DNA of 64,000 nt from Diphasiastrum complanatum. Lineage: Eukaryota; Streptophyta; Lycopodiopsida; Lycopodiales; Lycopodiaceae. The notes below the pieces were generated by a model. It was not told where the DNA came from, searched no databases, and was given only the letters and a program-made list of their open reading frames with translations. Shown piece by piece: positions 34,979 through 46,463 of this stretch (its first letter is position 1; every line of letters begins with the position of its first letter). The DNA lies in NCBI GenBank assembly GCA_029204225.1, contig CM055107.1:43065007-43129006 (forward strand). The letters are read 5' to 3'. Position numbers and translations under genes: made by a program.

Positions 34979-36180
34979 TGGTATATGTCGTACTATACCA
35001 ACAAAGTTAATATAGATTTTGTAGTAAATAGTATCGTTCCCATAGAGGACAACGTTAGAAAGTTATGTTTTTGGTACAATTTATGATAAGTGGTTTTGAG
35101 TGTTATTTTGGTTGTCAACAGACATTAAAAAGTAACCAGTATTACTTGTGTTTGGGGAATGTAATGTTAATAATTTCAAAACAACAATCTGGCCTCTATC
35201 AAATCGAATGAAACGCGTTCTACAGATGAGATGTTATCAGAGTAGCACAACAGTGCTACACTTTGGCTGATTAAGGTGTCAAGAGAGAATCGAGAAATGT
35301 TCGATGTATTTGTGGCTGTGCAGACAATCAATTAATCACGTTCGCAAATTGTTCGTTTCTAGACAGAAGTCCTCAACAACTTAAGTCCAAATTAATGGTT
35401 AAAGAACACAAATGATTTTAGAGCACGTTAGAAACTTATGTCAATTACAATCAGGAACACAGATCAAAGACTCAATTCTTTAGACAGGGACTGTCATCTC
35501 ATATGTATACATACAGTTTTATTCAATGATCGTGCTAGACTGTACCAAAGATAGTCGTTACTCGAGTGCCGAAAAGAAAGTATTTGCGACAGACGAATAA
35601 GATGGTTTTAAGACAGTTCTTTAGAGCATGATTTACGGATACACAACAAACGACTGTAATGCGCTAGAGAGTCTGTCTGATCAGAGAGTAATTCATGTAA
35701 TGCAATAGAGATTGCTAGTAGACTCAAGATCACTCACACTCAACAGTGCGGAGAACAGAGATAAGGGAGAATAACTCTCAGCACTCTATTCACTTCTTCA
35801 ACCTCTTACATATGCATAAACTCTTCTCTCTCGATGCTCGAGACTGAAGTGTGAGATCAATATATGTTCTACGGGGTGAACAAACACACCTTTAAAACAA
35901 CAAGTGCGTCACTCCCGTGAAAAGGTCTAGTAAACAATTAGACTGAAAATACGTTCAATTATACCATAAGAGATATATATAACTAAGATTTAAGATTAGT
36001 CAAGTTTAACATGTCTTTCCATATCTTGTTGTTTCGCATGGACGACCTAGTAAAGGTTATCCAAGGCAATGTCTTTCTTTTTAAAGGTCTTGTCCTTAAT
36101 TACAAGGCAAGTACTTAGGACATATATTCCCAAAAAATGACTTAGGCCTCTTCATGATTTATACTTATCCAGCTCATATC
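34979..36180 (-). repeat. Probable 5' LTR of gypsy D
   Basis: Directly outside the primer site the + strand reads TGGTATATGTCGTACTATACCA, an imperfect palindrome with TG/CA character. The following ~1.2 kb is non-coding with no other element recognised. The outer boundary is a guess. Confidence 0.45.
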
Positions 36181-36399
36181 TTCATTTTTGAGTATATCAT
36201 GCCATATTTATGTTGATATTCAATGTTTAACAATTTCGTGGCACCACAAGAACTCTTCTAGAGTGATATCCATCTTGCTAGAAAGTATCTCACAATCAAC
36301 TATGTTTGTGGAAGGTGGTGGCTTTGGCCTAGCTAGACAGTCCTTACAACAATTCCCATATCCACATTCATGAAAAAAATGTGTGAATTTTTCCTCGTT

Positions 36400-37576
36400 T
36401 GGACATCTACTATTTGATTATTTTCTCTACATCCAAAGCAACCAAGTGATGTTCTTGCCCATTGTCTAGACTGTTGTTGTTGCACAATGGCATAGATTGA
36501 CTATTGCTCTTGTGATCTAGGCTCCTGCTTTGGAGAGTAAATCCATTGTTCCTTGTTTGATGAAGCCTCCAACTCCATCATTTTGGCATGAGGTGCTTGC
36601 TATACTGGTGGAGCAAGGCCATGCACCTTACCATCTGGTGTTTTCCACTTTGATCCTTCATGATGACCATACTTATGATATTTTTGTTGAATAATCTAAG
36701 GACTGAACAAACAAAAAATAGTTGCGTGTCCATTTGAGTTGCACAAATGATAGTATGTATCAGTCGTACATCTTTTCATAGTTGGGGACACTCGTTCATA
36801 GTGTGATTACCAGCACTGATCACACACCAGACGTTTTTCCTAGTAGAAAAGGTCTGACATATTGTTTTGTTGTGAGCCTTAGCAACTTGAGCATGCTGAT
36901 CTTCCAATGCTTTGATCTTTGCATCTTGCATCTTGATTATTTGCATCTACTATTTTAGACCAAGTCTTTCGAGCTCGTCCATGACTTTTTCAGCAATGGC
37001 ATTGATATTGGTAGAGGCAATAGTTGTCAAAATTGTGATAGTCTGATATGTGTCTCATCATCTGATTCCTCATCTTCTTCGCGTATTGCATCATCCATTA
37101 CATGTTGCAATGATATATAATCTCCTCGACATTTGATTCTTTTTTGTAAGTCTACTAAGAACTACATGATCATGGCCTCATTGGTAATGAGATCAGGTTC
37201 GCACTCAAATCTAAGGTGCCTGATATGCTCAATATAGTCATGAACCATCTCTTTATTTTCCATTTTGATTTTACTCAATAACAGAAAAAGATTTTTAATA
37301 AATTTTCTTGGTTTGAAGCATGTGATCAAGGCAGCTTTAACGACTTTCCAATAAATTCGTTCTTCTATGGCTTGATTATAAATTAATCTTGTGCAGCTCC
37401 AGTAATGTCATAAGAAATAATTTTAGCTTATTTTCTAGATTGACTTCTCCATAGACTTCACAACATTTTGTAAAGATCTTAAGAAATCTGACTAGATAAG
37501 ATTGTCCATTATAGGTTGGCATCTCCAGACGAGATGTTCGTCTAATGATAGCTTCATGTAATTTTGTGTCTGCCAT
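36400..37576 (-). pseudogene. Gypsy-type gag relic
   Basis: The start is ATG at 37574-37576 (MADTKLHEAIIRRTSRLEMPTYNG). A 66-codon frame is followed by pieces in several frames down to about 36400, including an acidic IREEDEESDDE stretch (near 37075) and a degenerate knuckle WCVISAGNHTMNEC (near 36830) with Ser in place of the second Cys. Many stops. The knuckle spacing (C-x2-S-x3-H-x4-C) resembles the second knuckle of the gag at 41.1-41.5 kb, so the two may be related. Confidence 0.55.
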
Positions 37577-37839
37577 TTTTTAAGAGTTATTGAAATAATA
37601 AAAATGGTAAATTTCATTAACAACAGTTCAAAGGCGATTGGATCTAGATTTTTTAGAGATTGGATTTAGACTTTTCAAATAAATCCTATCATCTGATTTG
37701 ATATGTAAAAACTTGATCAGTTGATAATGATATCATAAATTGAATTTCGAAACAAAGTCTTGATCAATTAAATCGACACTCTAAAATTGGAAAAGTCTTA
37801 GTTAACAGTATCAGATCAACTCAAAACTTTCACAAACTT

Positions 37840-38290
37840 TGTTGGATTTATCCCTCTATTCTCTTAAATCTCATATTACTCTAGTTTCACTCACATCACT
37901 GCAGTTTTACATGCAATGTCGCACAATCTGCTGAAAAAACACTAAGTGTTAACTCATGTGTAAAAGTCGTAAAGGCGTAAAAGCCATAATTGTAAGAGCC
38001 CTTTTTATGGCTTGTAGTGGTGGTTTTGAGGCCCCACAAAGAACTGCAAGGTCCCGCAAAAGCTTCCCTTACGGCCTATAGTGGCAATAACTGTTTTTCT
38101 ACCTACGTAAAAGGGTGACACTGCAACAATCTTCACGCTCGACTGTTGGTTCAAGCTTGACTACTGGCTTCACACTTCTCGCTCATGACTGCTACTATAC
38201 TACATCGACGATGACTGCAAGCCACGATCTACCTCAAATGGCAAACGACTCCATGCTGTTTTAATATATATATCTGCACAAATGTAAATA
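37840..38290 (+). repeat. Probable copia LTR start
   Basis: TGTTGGATTTATCCCTC at 37840 resembles the minus-strand reading of solo LTR F (TGTTGGATTTACTCC). About 75 bases further in, both have a GCAGT-TTTACA(T/C)GCAA-TCGCACA block. This suggests the same LTR family in + orientation. No pair or end was found, and copia integrase relic sequence follows. Confidence 0.45.
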
Positions 38291-38294
38291 AAAT

Positions 38295-39150
38295 ATGATA
38301 ATTGTAATATTCAGAGATAGACATATTGCATGTTCTTTCACGCTTTATTTCTTAAGCAAGAAATCAGATGCGTTTGCTAAGTTCAGGAAATTCAAGGCAT
38401 TAGTTGAAAAGCAAACAAGATGCTGCATCAAGACTTTGAGATCTGATGGAGGTGGTGAGTATTTTTCAATAGAATTTATTGATTTTTGCAAGGATCAAGG
38501 GATCAAGAGGCAGACTACAATACTTTATTCATCACAGCAAAATGGAGTTGCAGAATGAAAGAACAGATTCATTGTTGAGATGGCAAAGGCGATGCTCAAA
38601 AGCAAGGGTTTGTTAAACACCTTTTGGGTAGGTTCTTGTAGCATAGCTACACACATCCTAAATCGGTGTCCTACAAAATTTGTGGAAGGTAAGACGCCTA
38701 TGAAAGAAACCTAATATTTCTCATTTGAGGGTATTTGGTTGTGATGCTTACACTCATATTCTTGATGAGAACGAAGGAAATTGGATGCAAAAGCTATAAA
38801 GTGTATTTTCCTTGGATATGATGAGAAGGCCAAGGCATACATGATGTATGACACAAATGCACAGAAGCTTGTGATTTTTAGAGATGCTACATTTGACGAG
38901 ATGGGCCGAGGTGAAAAATTGAAGCAATCACTAAATCTTTTGATGAGGGAGCAAAAGTACAAGTCAAGAATAAAGTGGATTTTGATGTGGAAGATCAAAT
39001 AGACAAAGGCAAACTTGATGCTGAAGTTCCCAAGAGAGTACCTAAATGGTACTTATCAGTTACAGATGATGCAAAGAAGAGAGATACTCCCAAATCTAGT
39101 GAGCAGGGAGAGCTTAGAAGATCAAGTAGAAATTGAAAACCTCCTGCAAG
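38295..39150 (+). pseudogene. Copia integrase core and C-terminal relic
   Basis: KSDAFAKFRKFKALVEKQ is followed by LRSDGGGEY (second catalytic Asp) and QQNGVAE (catalytic Glu), then TGA at 38556. Downstream frames carry GLLNTFWVGSC and AKAIKCIFLGYDEKAKAY with the copia C-terminal signature near 38810. A linker-type piece runs to about 39150. The first catalytic Asp region, RT and RNase H are missing. Confidence 0.8.
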
Positions 39151-39385
39151 ATTAAAAACTAGCCCTTTGTTACATTTCATGATGTACTTTATTGTTGACA
39201 ACTGTTACTAGCTGTAACTAGCCATAGGCTAGTCTAGTAGTCTACTCCTAGGTTTTCTCTCTCTATCAGGGTTCAGGGTTTTTTTGTACATCTTACATTC
39301 AGTGTGTTAATAGAGTGCTGAGTGAGAGTGTGTGTTCTTCTTTCATCTTCTTTGGTGATTGCTTGTGGTGAATGCTTGATGTTGC
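39151..39385. other. Possible LTR end with TCTCTCTATC boxes
   Basis: Non-coding. GTTTTCTCTCTCTATCAGGGTTCAGGG and AGAGTGCTGAGTGAG resemble the U5-like 3' part of plant copia LTRs. No partner copy was found. Confidence 0.3.
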
Positions 39386-39643
39386 TTATCTGATCATTGA
39401 CAAGCCAAGGATAAAGTCCATAGAAATGTCTGTCCAATGGCGATGAGGAATGGGCCAACTTTGGAGCAAACTAGCGGACTTAGCACGTGAATATTTATTA
39501 TGGGCACGAAAGGTACAGTCATGGATAAGATGTGCTAGCTCAGACATTATGGATGGCCAATAGGAATGGTCCTTAAGATGTGCATAAGACTTATGAAACC
39601 CAAAATGGCCACCAATAGGAGAAGCATGAGCATCAGACAACAA
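39386..39643 (-). pseudogene. Gypsy integrase: zinc domain and start of core
   Basis: A minus-strand 85-codon frame reads DAHASPIGGHFGFHKSY and then DCTFRAHNKYSR, the H-H-C-C zinc-binding region of Ty3/gypsy integrase. The second of the paired Cys reads Ala-His. It continues to ISMDFILGL with the first catalytic Asp. The frame ends at 39386, so the rest of the integrase is gone. Confidence 0.8.
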
Positions 39644-40391
39644 CTAAGAACAAATAAAATTGAGAACTAGGAATACATAAAGCACCATAATGATATAAAC
39701 GATAATCAATAACAATATAAACTTGGAACTTCCGAGAGGACGAAAGTGGACGAGAACAATAGACATCACAAAAGTTAGGACAAGACAAATATGCAACCGA
39801 TAAATCATCAAACCAAGAAGGAATAGAAGCAATAAAATTATGTTACAAAGCAGGAAGACGAGATAAAGCATCAACTACCGTGTTCGACTTTCCTAGATGA
39901 TACAAAATGTCAAAATGGAAAGATTGTAAAACTATAACCAACGATACTGACGATCACTAAGTAATAATATTAAAAGGGATACGATACAAATAATGGTGCC
40001 ACTTCTTAAGAGCATGGATAATAGCAAGTAGCTCTTTCTCATGAACAGAATAACATTGCTCATAAGAGCGCAAACGACGAGACTTGTAAGCAATGACACA
40101 CTCAGACTGACAAAGAAGAGCACCTAGACCAATAGAACTAGCATCAATCTTAATGATAAACCTCTGATCAAACTGTGGCAAACACATAATGGCGGCATAA
40201 ACGATGGCATGACGTAAAGCATCAAAAGCAGACTGACACTCAAGAGTCCAAACAAACATATGAGACTTTTTCAACAAAGAATGAAACCGGGCAGCAACAA
40301 TGGTGAAATACTTAATGGGACGATGAAAATGGGTAGCCATACCTAAAAATATACGAACAGAATTGTAAATTGTATAGACCAATTTGACCAA
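39644..40391 (-). pseudogene. Gypsy RT thumb/RNase H relic
   Basis: Frame 40391-39957 starts in the RT connection (IFLGMATHFHRPIKYF) and moves into RNase H: IIKIDASSIGLGALLCQ with the catalytic Asp, then YSVHEKELLAIIHALKKW with the catalytic Glu. Frame changes near 39950 and 39870 lead to the zinc domain at 39643. Same element as the integrase fragment that follows on the minus strand. Confidence 0.82.
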
Positions 40392-41055
40392 GAAATAAAG
40401 GCTATCTAATCTTCCATTCTTTTTGTATGAAACATATTTTGAATATTAGAGCTTATTACTCTAACTAATGAAATATGTGTGCAGGTATCATTACCTGAAG
40501 ACAAGAAATGAAATTGTAGATCAATGCTAACAGTTTGATGTGCAGGTTCTAGAAATAGAATCTAATGATGAACCATTTTATGGTATGACTCCTAACCTTT
40601 TCTTAAGGGTATGTGCAAGTACTAAGAAGAGTGCCTGAAGAATGAACTAAAGAAGCTTCTTAAAGCTTAAAGATGGTACCTGAAGAGGGCTTTTTGCAAA
40701 GTCTATAAAGAAGGCTCAATCGAGTCTATAAAGATTTGGAGAAGAAACCAAAGGACTGATCACCCTTTGTGTCACACTCCACTATGATTGGGGATGGGCA
40801 ACCCCTAGAAAAAGGGCCTAGGAATTGATGAAAATTATGCAAGCTAAGATGGACATATACAAAGCCTTTCCATTGTTATGAAAAACACTCGGGGTGAATT
40901 CCAATGTTGTAAACCAAGAAAATACAACTTGAGCCTTAACAAGTTGTTAAACACCCTCTCACATCTAGTAAACCTCACCCTTTCACTTTACTTCTCCTAG
41001 AGTCTCCCTTCCACCTCTCACACATGTTTTGGACACCTCATCCACTTCCTTAAGC
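40392..41055. other. Non-coding DNA between two minus-strand gypsy fragments
   Basis: No motif recognised; no RT core sequence upstream of the thumb relic, so the junction near 40391 is another truncation point. Confidence 0.4.
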
Positions 41056-41487
41056 CTACCGCTTCGCTATAAAACTAATAACTCGCCCCTCTCCCTCATT
41101 ATTCATCTCCTTTTCATTTTTGGTTTGCCTCTTGTTCTTGTTTTTATGTGTGTAGGTGCTTGGAGTTTGGTTGTTTGGGCAATCTTTGAAGTTGTGTTTT
41201 TGAACACACTCCGGACATTTGGCAAGGTATTGGTTTTTTACTTTACAATCGACCATGAAATGTCCCGTTTCGCCACAGATGAAGCATTTGTTGCTCATTG
41301 GACCTTGGGCAATTGCATAGCCATCTTGGATGGCTAGCATTCCTAGAGTTTCGGGATTAATTGGATACTCGTCTCCTTTGCAGGAGCATGAAGGATCCTC
41401 CTGATATTGTGTGTAACTGCCAAAAGTAGATGTGGTATCGGCATGGTATGATGGATCATAGGAGTTGTCGGGGACTGGTTGATACAA
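41056..41487 (-). pseudogene. Gag fragment with two knuckles
   Basis: A 143-codon minus-strand frame with a canonical knuckle CFICGETGHFMVDC (about 41265-41305) and a second Cys/His cluster CPECVQKHNFKDC with one residue fewer (C-x2-C-x3-H-x4-C). A Lys/Asn-rich tail follows. The capsid part upstream is not recognisable; no pol follows. The lineage cannot be told from this alone. Confidence 0.65.
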
Positions 41488-41882
41488 TGGGCATTCATTG
41501 ACAGTGTGTGCACCTCTAATGATATAAGACTTAGATTCCCTGGTTTTTTCTCATAGAAGAAATTTTTAATGGAGGGGGAAAAATATTATGTACCATAATA
41601 GTATGCCCTTCAATGACAACCTTGCAAGGGGCATGACACAGGTCTGATGATGTAGGTCTGGCGTTATCGACATCTTTGGATGCCACGCATCACCATCCTA
41701 GGTGGTCACGTGTCGCCAACAGGACCGTGCTTGATGGGACCCACTATGCTATGCCTATATAGTGGTGGGTCTTCCCTCTTTCCATTCACTCAGTCTACCT
41801 GGGAGTTGGTGGACGGAGAGCTTATGATTTTCGTGATCGCATCTAACTTACCACTTACTTTGGTTCATTTGATTAGAATAAT
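41488..41882. other. Spacer, possible 5' region of the following gypsy element
   Basis: Contains two GGTGGTCACGTG/GTCTGGCG-type segments near 41650-41710 and TATATAGTGG at 41755, a possible TATA box upstream of the + strand gypsy gag. No LTR partner was found. Confidence 0.3.
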
Positions 41883-42311
41883 TTGAAGAATTGGTTCTCT
41901 AAATTAGAGACCTATTTTTTAATGTATCCCAAGACTAAAATCCAGAAGGTCCAATTGGCTGCATTACATCTGGATGGTCAAGCTCAGACTTGGTGGCGTG
42001 TTTATCATTATGAGCCTGCTCATGAGGGGTTGCATATATGGCCTACCTTTCGTCATGACCTTCGTATGGCTATGATTGACCCCCAGTGGCTAGTTCGCCA
42101 ACGTGATCTGTTTCGTAGCCTTATCCATACTGGTGAGTTGACTGCTTATATTGACCTGTTTATTGAGTTTTCTTGCCTTTATGGTAATCTCCACCCTATT
42201 GAGCTTATTTCACGCTTTATTGCTGGTCTTAGAGGTTCTTTACAATATGATGTATCATCTTTCCGACCTCCTACTCTCTTTGATACTATTTCCTTGGCTA
42301 CTACCTTGTAG
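41883..42311 (+). pseudogene. Gypsy gag, capsid domain
   Basis: A 142-codon frame with the Retrotrans_gag pattern: KVQLAALHLDGQAQTWWR, RDLFRSLIHTGELTAYI, FIAGLRGSLQYDV. The initiating region (LKNWFSKLETYFLMYP) runs in from just upstream, so the real start may lie before 41883. It ends in TAG, with the reading carried on in shifted frames to a Ser/Thr/Pro-rich linker. Confidence 0.82.
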
Positions 42312-42489
42312 CATAAGTACCCTGAGTTATCCACTTCTTCTCATTTTTCTCGCCCTTGCTTAGGTAAGCCTACTATTTTGGCTGCTTCTCCTACCCTGGC
42401 TTCTTCTACTACTGCTCTTGCTCGCCCTCCTGCACCGCCCTCCTGCACCTCGTTTTGGCTTTGTTCGTTGCTATTTAGCCGTAGATTTT

Positions 42490-42835
42490 TTTAAGATTTA
42501 GCAGAAGCATCTCTATGATTATTGTAAGAGTCCAGAACACATGGCTCGTGACTGTTGTCATTGTGTTTTAGTTTATTTTTATGACATTCTTGTAAGTTAG
42601 TACTTCTTTGTTTGACCATGTGTCGCATCTCTTGTCTATGTTTAAGGTACTTGTTAAGCATCATATGTTCGCTAAATTGTTGAAATGTTCCTTTGTTGTT
42701 GTTGAGATTAAGTTTTTGGGTTTCCTTGTTTGTGATGGTCATATTCGTCTTGATCCTCGGAAAGTTCAAGCTATTAAGGATTGGTTTGTTCCAATTGACG
42801 TTTATTTTTGTGAACTCAATGTGAAGGTCTTCTAA
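42490..42835 (+). pseudogene. Gypsy zinc knuckle fused to RT catalytic box and thumb
   Basis: The knuckle near 42515-42555 reads YDYCKSPEHMARDC, with Tyr where the first Cys belongs. About ten codons later VYFYDILVS appears: the RT box V-Y-F-D-D with its first Asp changed to Tyr. A 75-codon frame from 42608 then reads KHHMFAKLLKCSFVVVEIKFLG and HIRLDPRKVQAI, the conserved RT thumb lead. Protease and most of RT were removed by an internal deletion. Confidence 0.82.
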
Positions 42836-43450
42836 ATTCTAAAGTCTTGATTAAACATTGTGTCTTAAAAAGAAACAAATCAAAACACTGATGAACAAAT
42901 CCGAAAAGTTCTCAAAGCTTTACAAAGTAATTACATCATTCAATCACCAAAAAGCATTTATTCATGAGACTTGCTGAGGGGTCAAGATGGGGAGACACCC
43001 CCCCCCCCCCAAAGGATTTTTCATAGAATTATGCAAGACCAGATTGCCCAAGGCCAAATACATATACAATGGTTTGAGTAGATGGATTCTTGAATCTTTC
43101 CATCAATCAGATGTTGACAAATTTTGGATCTTAAAGATTCGAGTAAAAAGAAAAGCGGTTTCTTATGACATGCACAAGCTTTTATGATCAAGAATGGAGC
43201 ATGCATAGTCAATAGGCATTGGATGGTGTGACATGCAAGCTTCAAATCAGACATGCATGGTCATTAGGCAAGGAAAGAACATGCATGACCATTAGGCTAT
43301 GGATGGTGTGTAGGTTAGAGAGAGAGAGAGAGAGATGGAAGAGGTAAGAGAAAGTGAGTGCGTGTGTGTGTGTGGTTCCAAAAATGGTTCCAATCCAAGC
43401 TTGGTAGATCCTCCTTATGCCATAGCTTCGCACGACATGTCTATTCAAAA
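42836..43450. other. Spacer with short simple repeats
   Basis: Contains a 14-base C run (about 42997-43010), a GA run (43315-43335) and a GT run (43360-43373). CATTAGGC(T/A)... and ACATGCATG(G/A) phrases recur near 43240-43300. No gene recognised. Confidence 0.5.
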
Positions 43451-43579
43451 CCTGTTAGGATCCTCACTCGAGCTCAACGGCAAGCTCAACAGCAGCACTG
43501 AAATCTAGACAAACCTACTGACCTTGCGGGAAGCTCTTTGACAACTTCCACATTACCATGAGACTATCCTGACCCATCC

Positions 43580-44780
43580 AAGATTGGAAGCGTAGTAAAA
43601 TAACCTTCGGCAACAATGAAAAAAGAGTCACTATTGACTCTACAGGCCACGTTAAGCTCACCAAGGTTTATGATGATTGGTCATCCACCACATATGACGT
43701 CTCCAATAGTGTTTCAATCATGCCGAAAGGACACTATACGCGATCAACTGATATCATCAATTGGGGACAAGCACTGGCCACTGTGGACTATGTTGACTCC
43801 AATAGATGCTTGATAGAAACCGTCGTAGAAGACACATATATTCTCCCATCTTCTACGGACATAGAGACACCCATCATTCCATTAATGATGATAGATCTTA
43901 TTCCTATAGCTTGGTGCCTAGGCGAAGCTAGTATTTCTGCAGCCCACATTTCGGAAGACGGTATTTTTTTGGTGAATGATGAGGTGATGACTAACGACAA
44001 ATCCTCATGTATCTCGATAAAAAATGGTACGCACCAAAATCGATCCCCAAAGAGATTAAGTCGCCAAGGCCTATGGCTCATGGGCAACTCACATCCAAGG
44101 CAGTCAACATCGTGGCCTATAGGCTCAAACCTAAGGTCTACCAATGGGAAATGCTTCCAGATGAAGTCTGTGATGCAATAAACAAAGAATTAATTCGAGA
44201 GGCAGCCACACTGCCTCCACAAAAATCCACAAAACCTCGGTTGCAAAAAAATTCATGCAGGAAGTGCGAGACTACTTGGGACCATTGCCCTTCAAAAAAA
44301 AATTGCGTTTCCAAGTATTTGAAGCCCTGGGAAGGAAAATGAGCACAAGAAAGCAGTCCGTGAGGTGACAAGGAGAGTAGGACTCACAAGAGGTTCTCAA
44401 CCGGGCAAGAATGTAAAGGCCATTGAGAGATCTCAATTTTGTGAAACAATTTTGCGACGAATAAGCATTTGCCAGTTTTACATAAGTGAAAGAAGATCCA
44501 TGCTTTTTCAAGTGCCAATGCGAAAGTGGAAGCGACATCATTCCATATGTGTTGCAGTGGGTCTTGCAACAGATTAGGAGAGGATGATGTTGGCTGATTC
44601 TGAGGAATCCCTAAGATGCCAAGCCAAGCTATTCTAAGAGCACCTCTCACCCTAGATCGAGGAGGTCCCTGAGGAAGAAGAGAAGGATGAGAATGAGAGC
44701 CGAGAAATAGTAGCTAGGAAAACAGTTCAGAATCATGTGAGCCTCATGGTGAATCCCAAGAGAAGGAATGACCATGTAGG
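43580..44780 (+). pseudogene. Unrecognised decayed coding region, about 400 codons
   Basis: A protein-like reading runs through three frames. It starts near 43566 (DWKRSKITFGNNEKRVTID), continues in the same frame through INWGQALATVDYVDSNRC, and at about 44003 shifts to MYLDKKWYAPKSIPKEIK and HGQLTSKAVNIVAYRLKPK. Near 44250 it shifts again to FMQEVRDYLGPLPFKKKLR, and ends near 44790 with an acidic EEVPEEEEKDENES stretch. Few stops interrupt it other than the shifts, so it decayed recently or was constrained. I recognise no family. The region starts after RILTRAQRQAQQQ-like sequence at 43457, which recalls the N-terminus of some plant gag-like proteins, but this is weak. The copia E LTR starts 70 bases downstream. 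Confidence 0.5.
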
Positions 44781-44853
44781 AACTAGTATGTAGAGGCATT
44801 TGTAATAAATGTGGTAGACCCCTCTTAAATAAAATAGAGTGAGCCGTCTTTTG

Positions 44854-45120
44854 TGTTAGATTTCTAATGCTCATCCTTAACAAATCATTCAAGTAATGAG
44901 CATCTTGAAAACAGTCGAAGGCCGCCTACATGATTTAGACCTTCGTATTTTTTCACTCTTTTATTTTGTGCCTTAACCGTTTTTAAGACATCTTCGCCTT
45001 TTTTGCCTTCTTCGTATTTTTCAAACCTTCGAGAAAAATGCGACACAGTGGTTAGAATGCCTTGGAATCCATTTCAGACCTACCTTCAGGTTTTTTGTAT
45101 TTCTCTGCCATCGCTTTTTG
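44854..45120 (+). repeat. Copia E 5' LTR, 3'-truncated
   Basis: It starts TGTTAGATTTCT and aligns with 47239-47500 through AATGAGCATC, TTTGTGCCTTAACC, TTCGCCTTTTTTGCC and GCCTTGGAATCCATTTCA. The match stops after CTTTTTGG; the LTR end, primer site and first part of gag are deleted. Confidence 0.85.
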
Positions 45121-45384
45121 GGTTCGAGTTCTTCATCTTTCCAACCAGTGCAAAAACTATTCTGCAGATACTATAAGAGGACTGGCCACAAAATCAAGGA
45201 CTGCCAAACTTCGAAGTACAACAACGAAAAGAAGAAGCAGTTCCAACAACAAGCACACAGTGCTACAACTAGTCACTCAGTTCAACAAGAAGAAGAAGAT
45301 GAAGCAGCTTTCATGACCAAAGTCGGAGAACAACATGATATCGATTCCTGGTATCTAGATTCCGGAGCAACTCAACATATGACT
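45121..45384 (+). pseudogene. Copia E gag knuckle and protease start
   Basis: The frame enters gag just before a zinc knuckle FCRYYKRTGHKIKDC, whose second Cys is Tyr (C-x2-Y-x4-H-x4-C). It continues through a Gln/Lys/Glu-rich linker to WYLDSGATQHM, the retropepsin active site, intact. Five codons later it is cut by solo LTR F at 45385, with TGACT at the junction. Protease sequence resumes after 46468. Confidence 0.85.
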
Positions 45385-46463
45385 TGTTGGGAGAGAGAGA
45401 GAAAAATGAATAAATGACAAACAAGACGCGAACGAGAAACGAACTCGAACAAGCGAACTTGAACAGAAAATGTTCGTGCGCAGCGGAATGAGTTAAATGA
45501 CTCTCTCCCTAAGCATGACCATGCCTATCAGAATGAACAGAACAGATAGTGATTGAAATCACAGTCATTCTAGATTACGTAGCCAAACCTTTGAATGGAC
45601 GAAGCACTAGAAGAATAATTTGTCGCGAATTGCAAGACAAATTATTTGTCGCGAATGATTTGTGAAGAGCTAGACAGTGCTCGACTGATAATTAGTTGTG
45701 AATTATTCGCGAAAGATAAGGATAAAAATTAATCGTTTATTATCAAAAAGAGCAACTGGAACAATCAGACAGAAAGAAGAATAAGCATAGCAATATTGAC
45801 AGATCTAAAACGTAGAATAAATGAACTGTGTCAGATTAAGTATAACAAATATACAGATCAATAATGCGATAGAGCACAAGACAATAGCGGATGAAATCGT
45901 GTGTCCTACGAAGCTTATTTCTGTTTATAATGAGGAATATAACCTCCTTTTCTTGTTCTAAACTTGTCTTGCTCTTCTAGCATACACTGCTTCAACATCG
46001 TATCTTAAATACACAGACGGTATCTACTATATACAAGATATTACAGGTGTGCAGATATGAAAGTACAGAGTGGATGTGCTGTCTGTAGGAGATCATGGGT
46101 GGCTGCAGTCATTGTTCAATCTGTTAGCACAGCTGCAAAGGATGAGCGTGGAAAAGGGTGTGACGTCAGGTGAGCGTTTGTGATGATGCAAGAGTGCGTC
46201 ACTCTTACAAATGGCCTTAGGATAAGATCTACATGGTGACTTAGCTTTTAGGGCACTTTGCCATTTTGTGAGGTAGTGTCCTCCTTTTGCCTGTCACCAT
46301 GACCTGTGTAAGAACACAGTGTCGTGATTCATTCGTCTTTTATTCGTCTGTGCGAATTTGCGTGTAAAAATGCAGACTGCGCTACAATATTAGAAAATAT
46401 ACAACATGAATGGAGGCAGATTAAAATTGGAATTTAGGAGAGATGGAAGGAGTAAATCCAACA
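45385..46463 (-). mobile_element. Solo LTR F (1,079 bp) inserted in the copia E protease
   Basis: Ends TGTTGG...CCAACA form a perfect 6-bp inverted repeat. It is flanked by the 5-bp direct repeat TGACT (45380-45384 and 46464-46468), the target-site duplication. No gag or pol lies inside, so it is a solo LTR left by LTR-LTR recombination. The minus-strand reading, TGTTGGATTTACTCC..., looks like a plant copia LTR start, and the + end carries GGGAGAGAGAGAG. The strand is inferred from that resemblance only. Confidence 0.85.

Noticed and set aside
39386-41487. One continuous gypsy element from 39.4 to 41.5 kb
   Set aside because: Integrase-start and RNase H parts are collinear, but no RT core or protease lies between 40.4 and 41.05 kb and the gag fragment cannot be tied to the same lineage.
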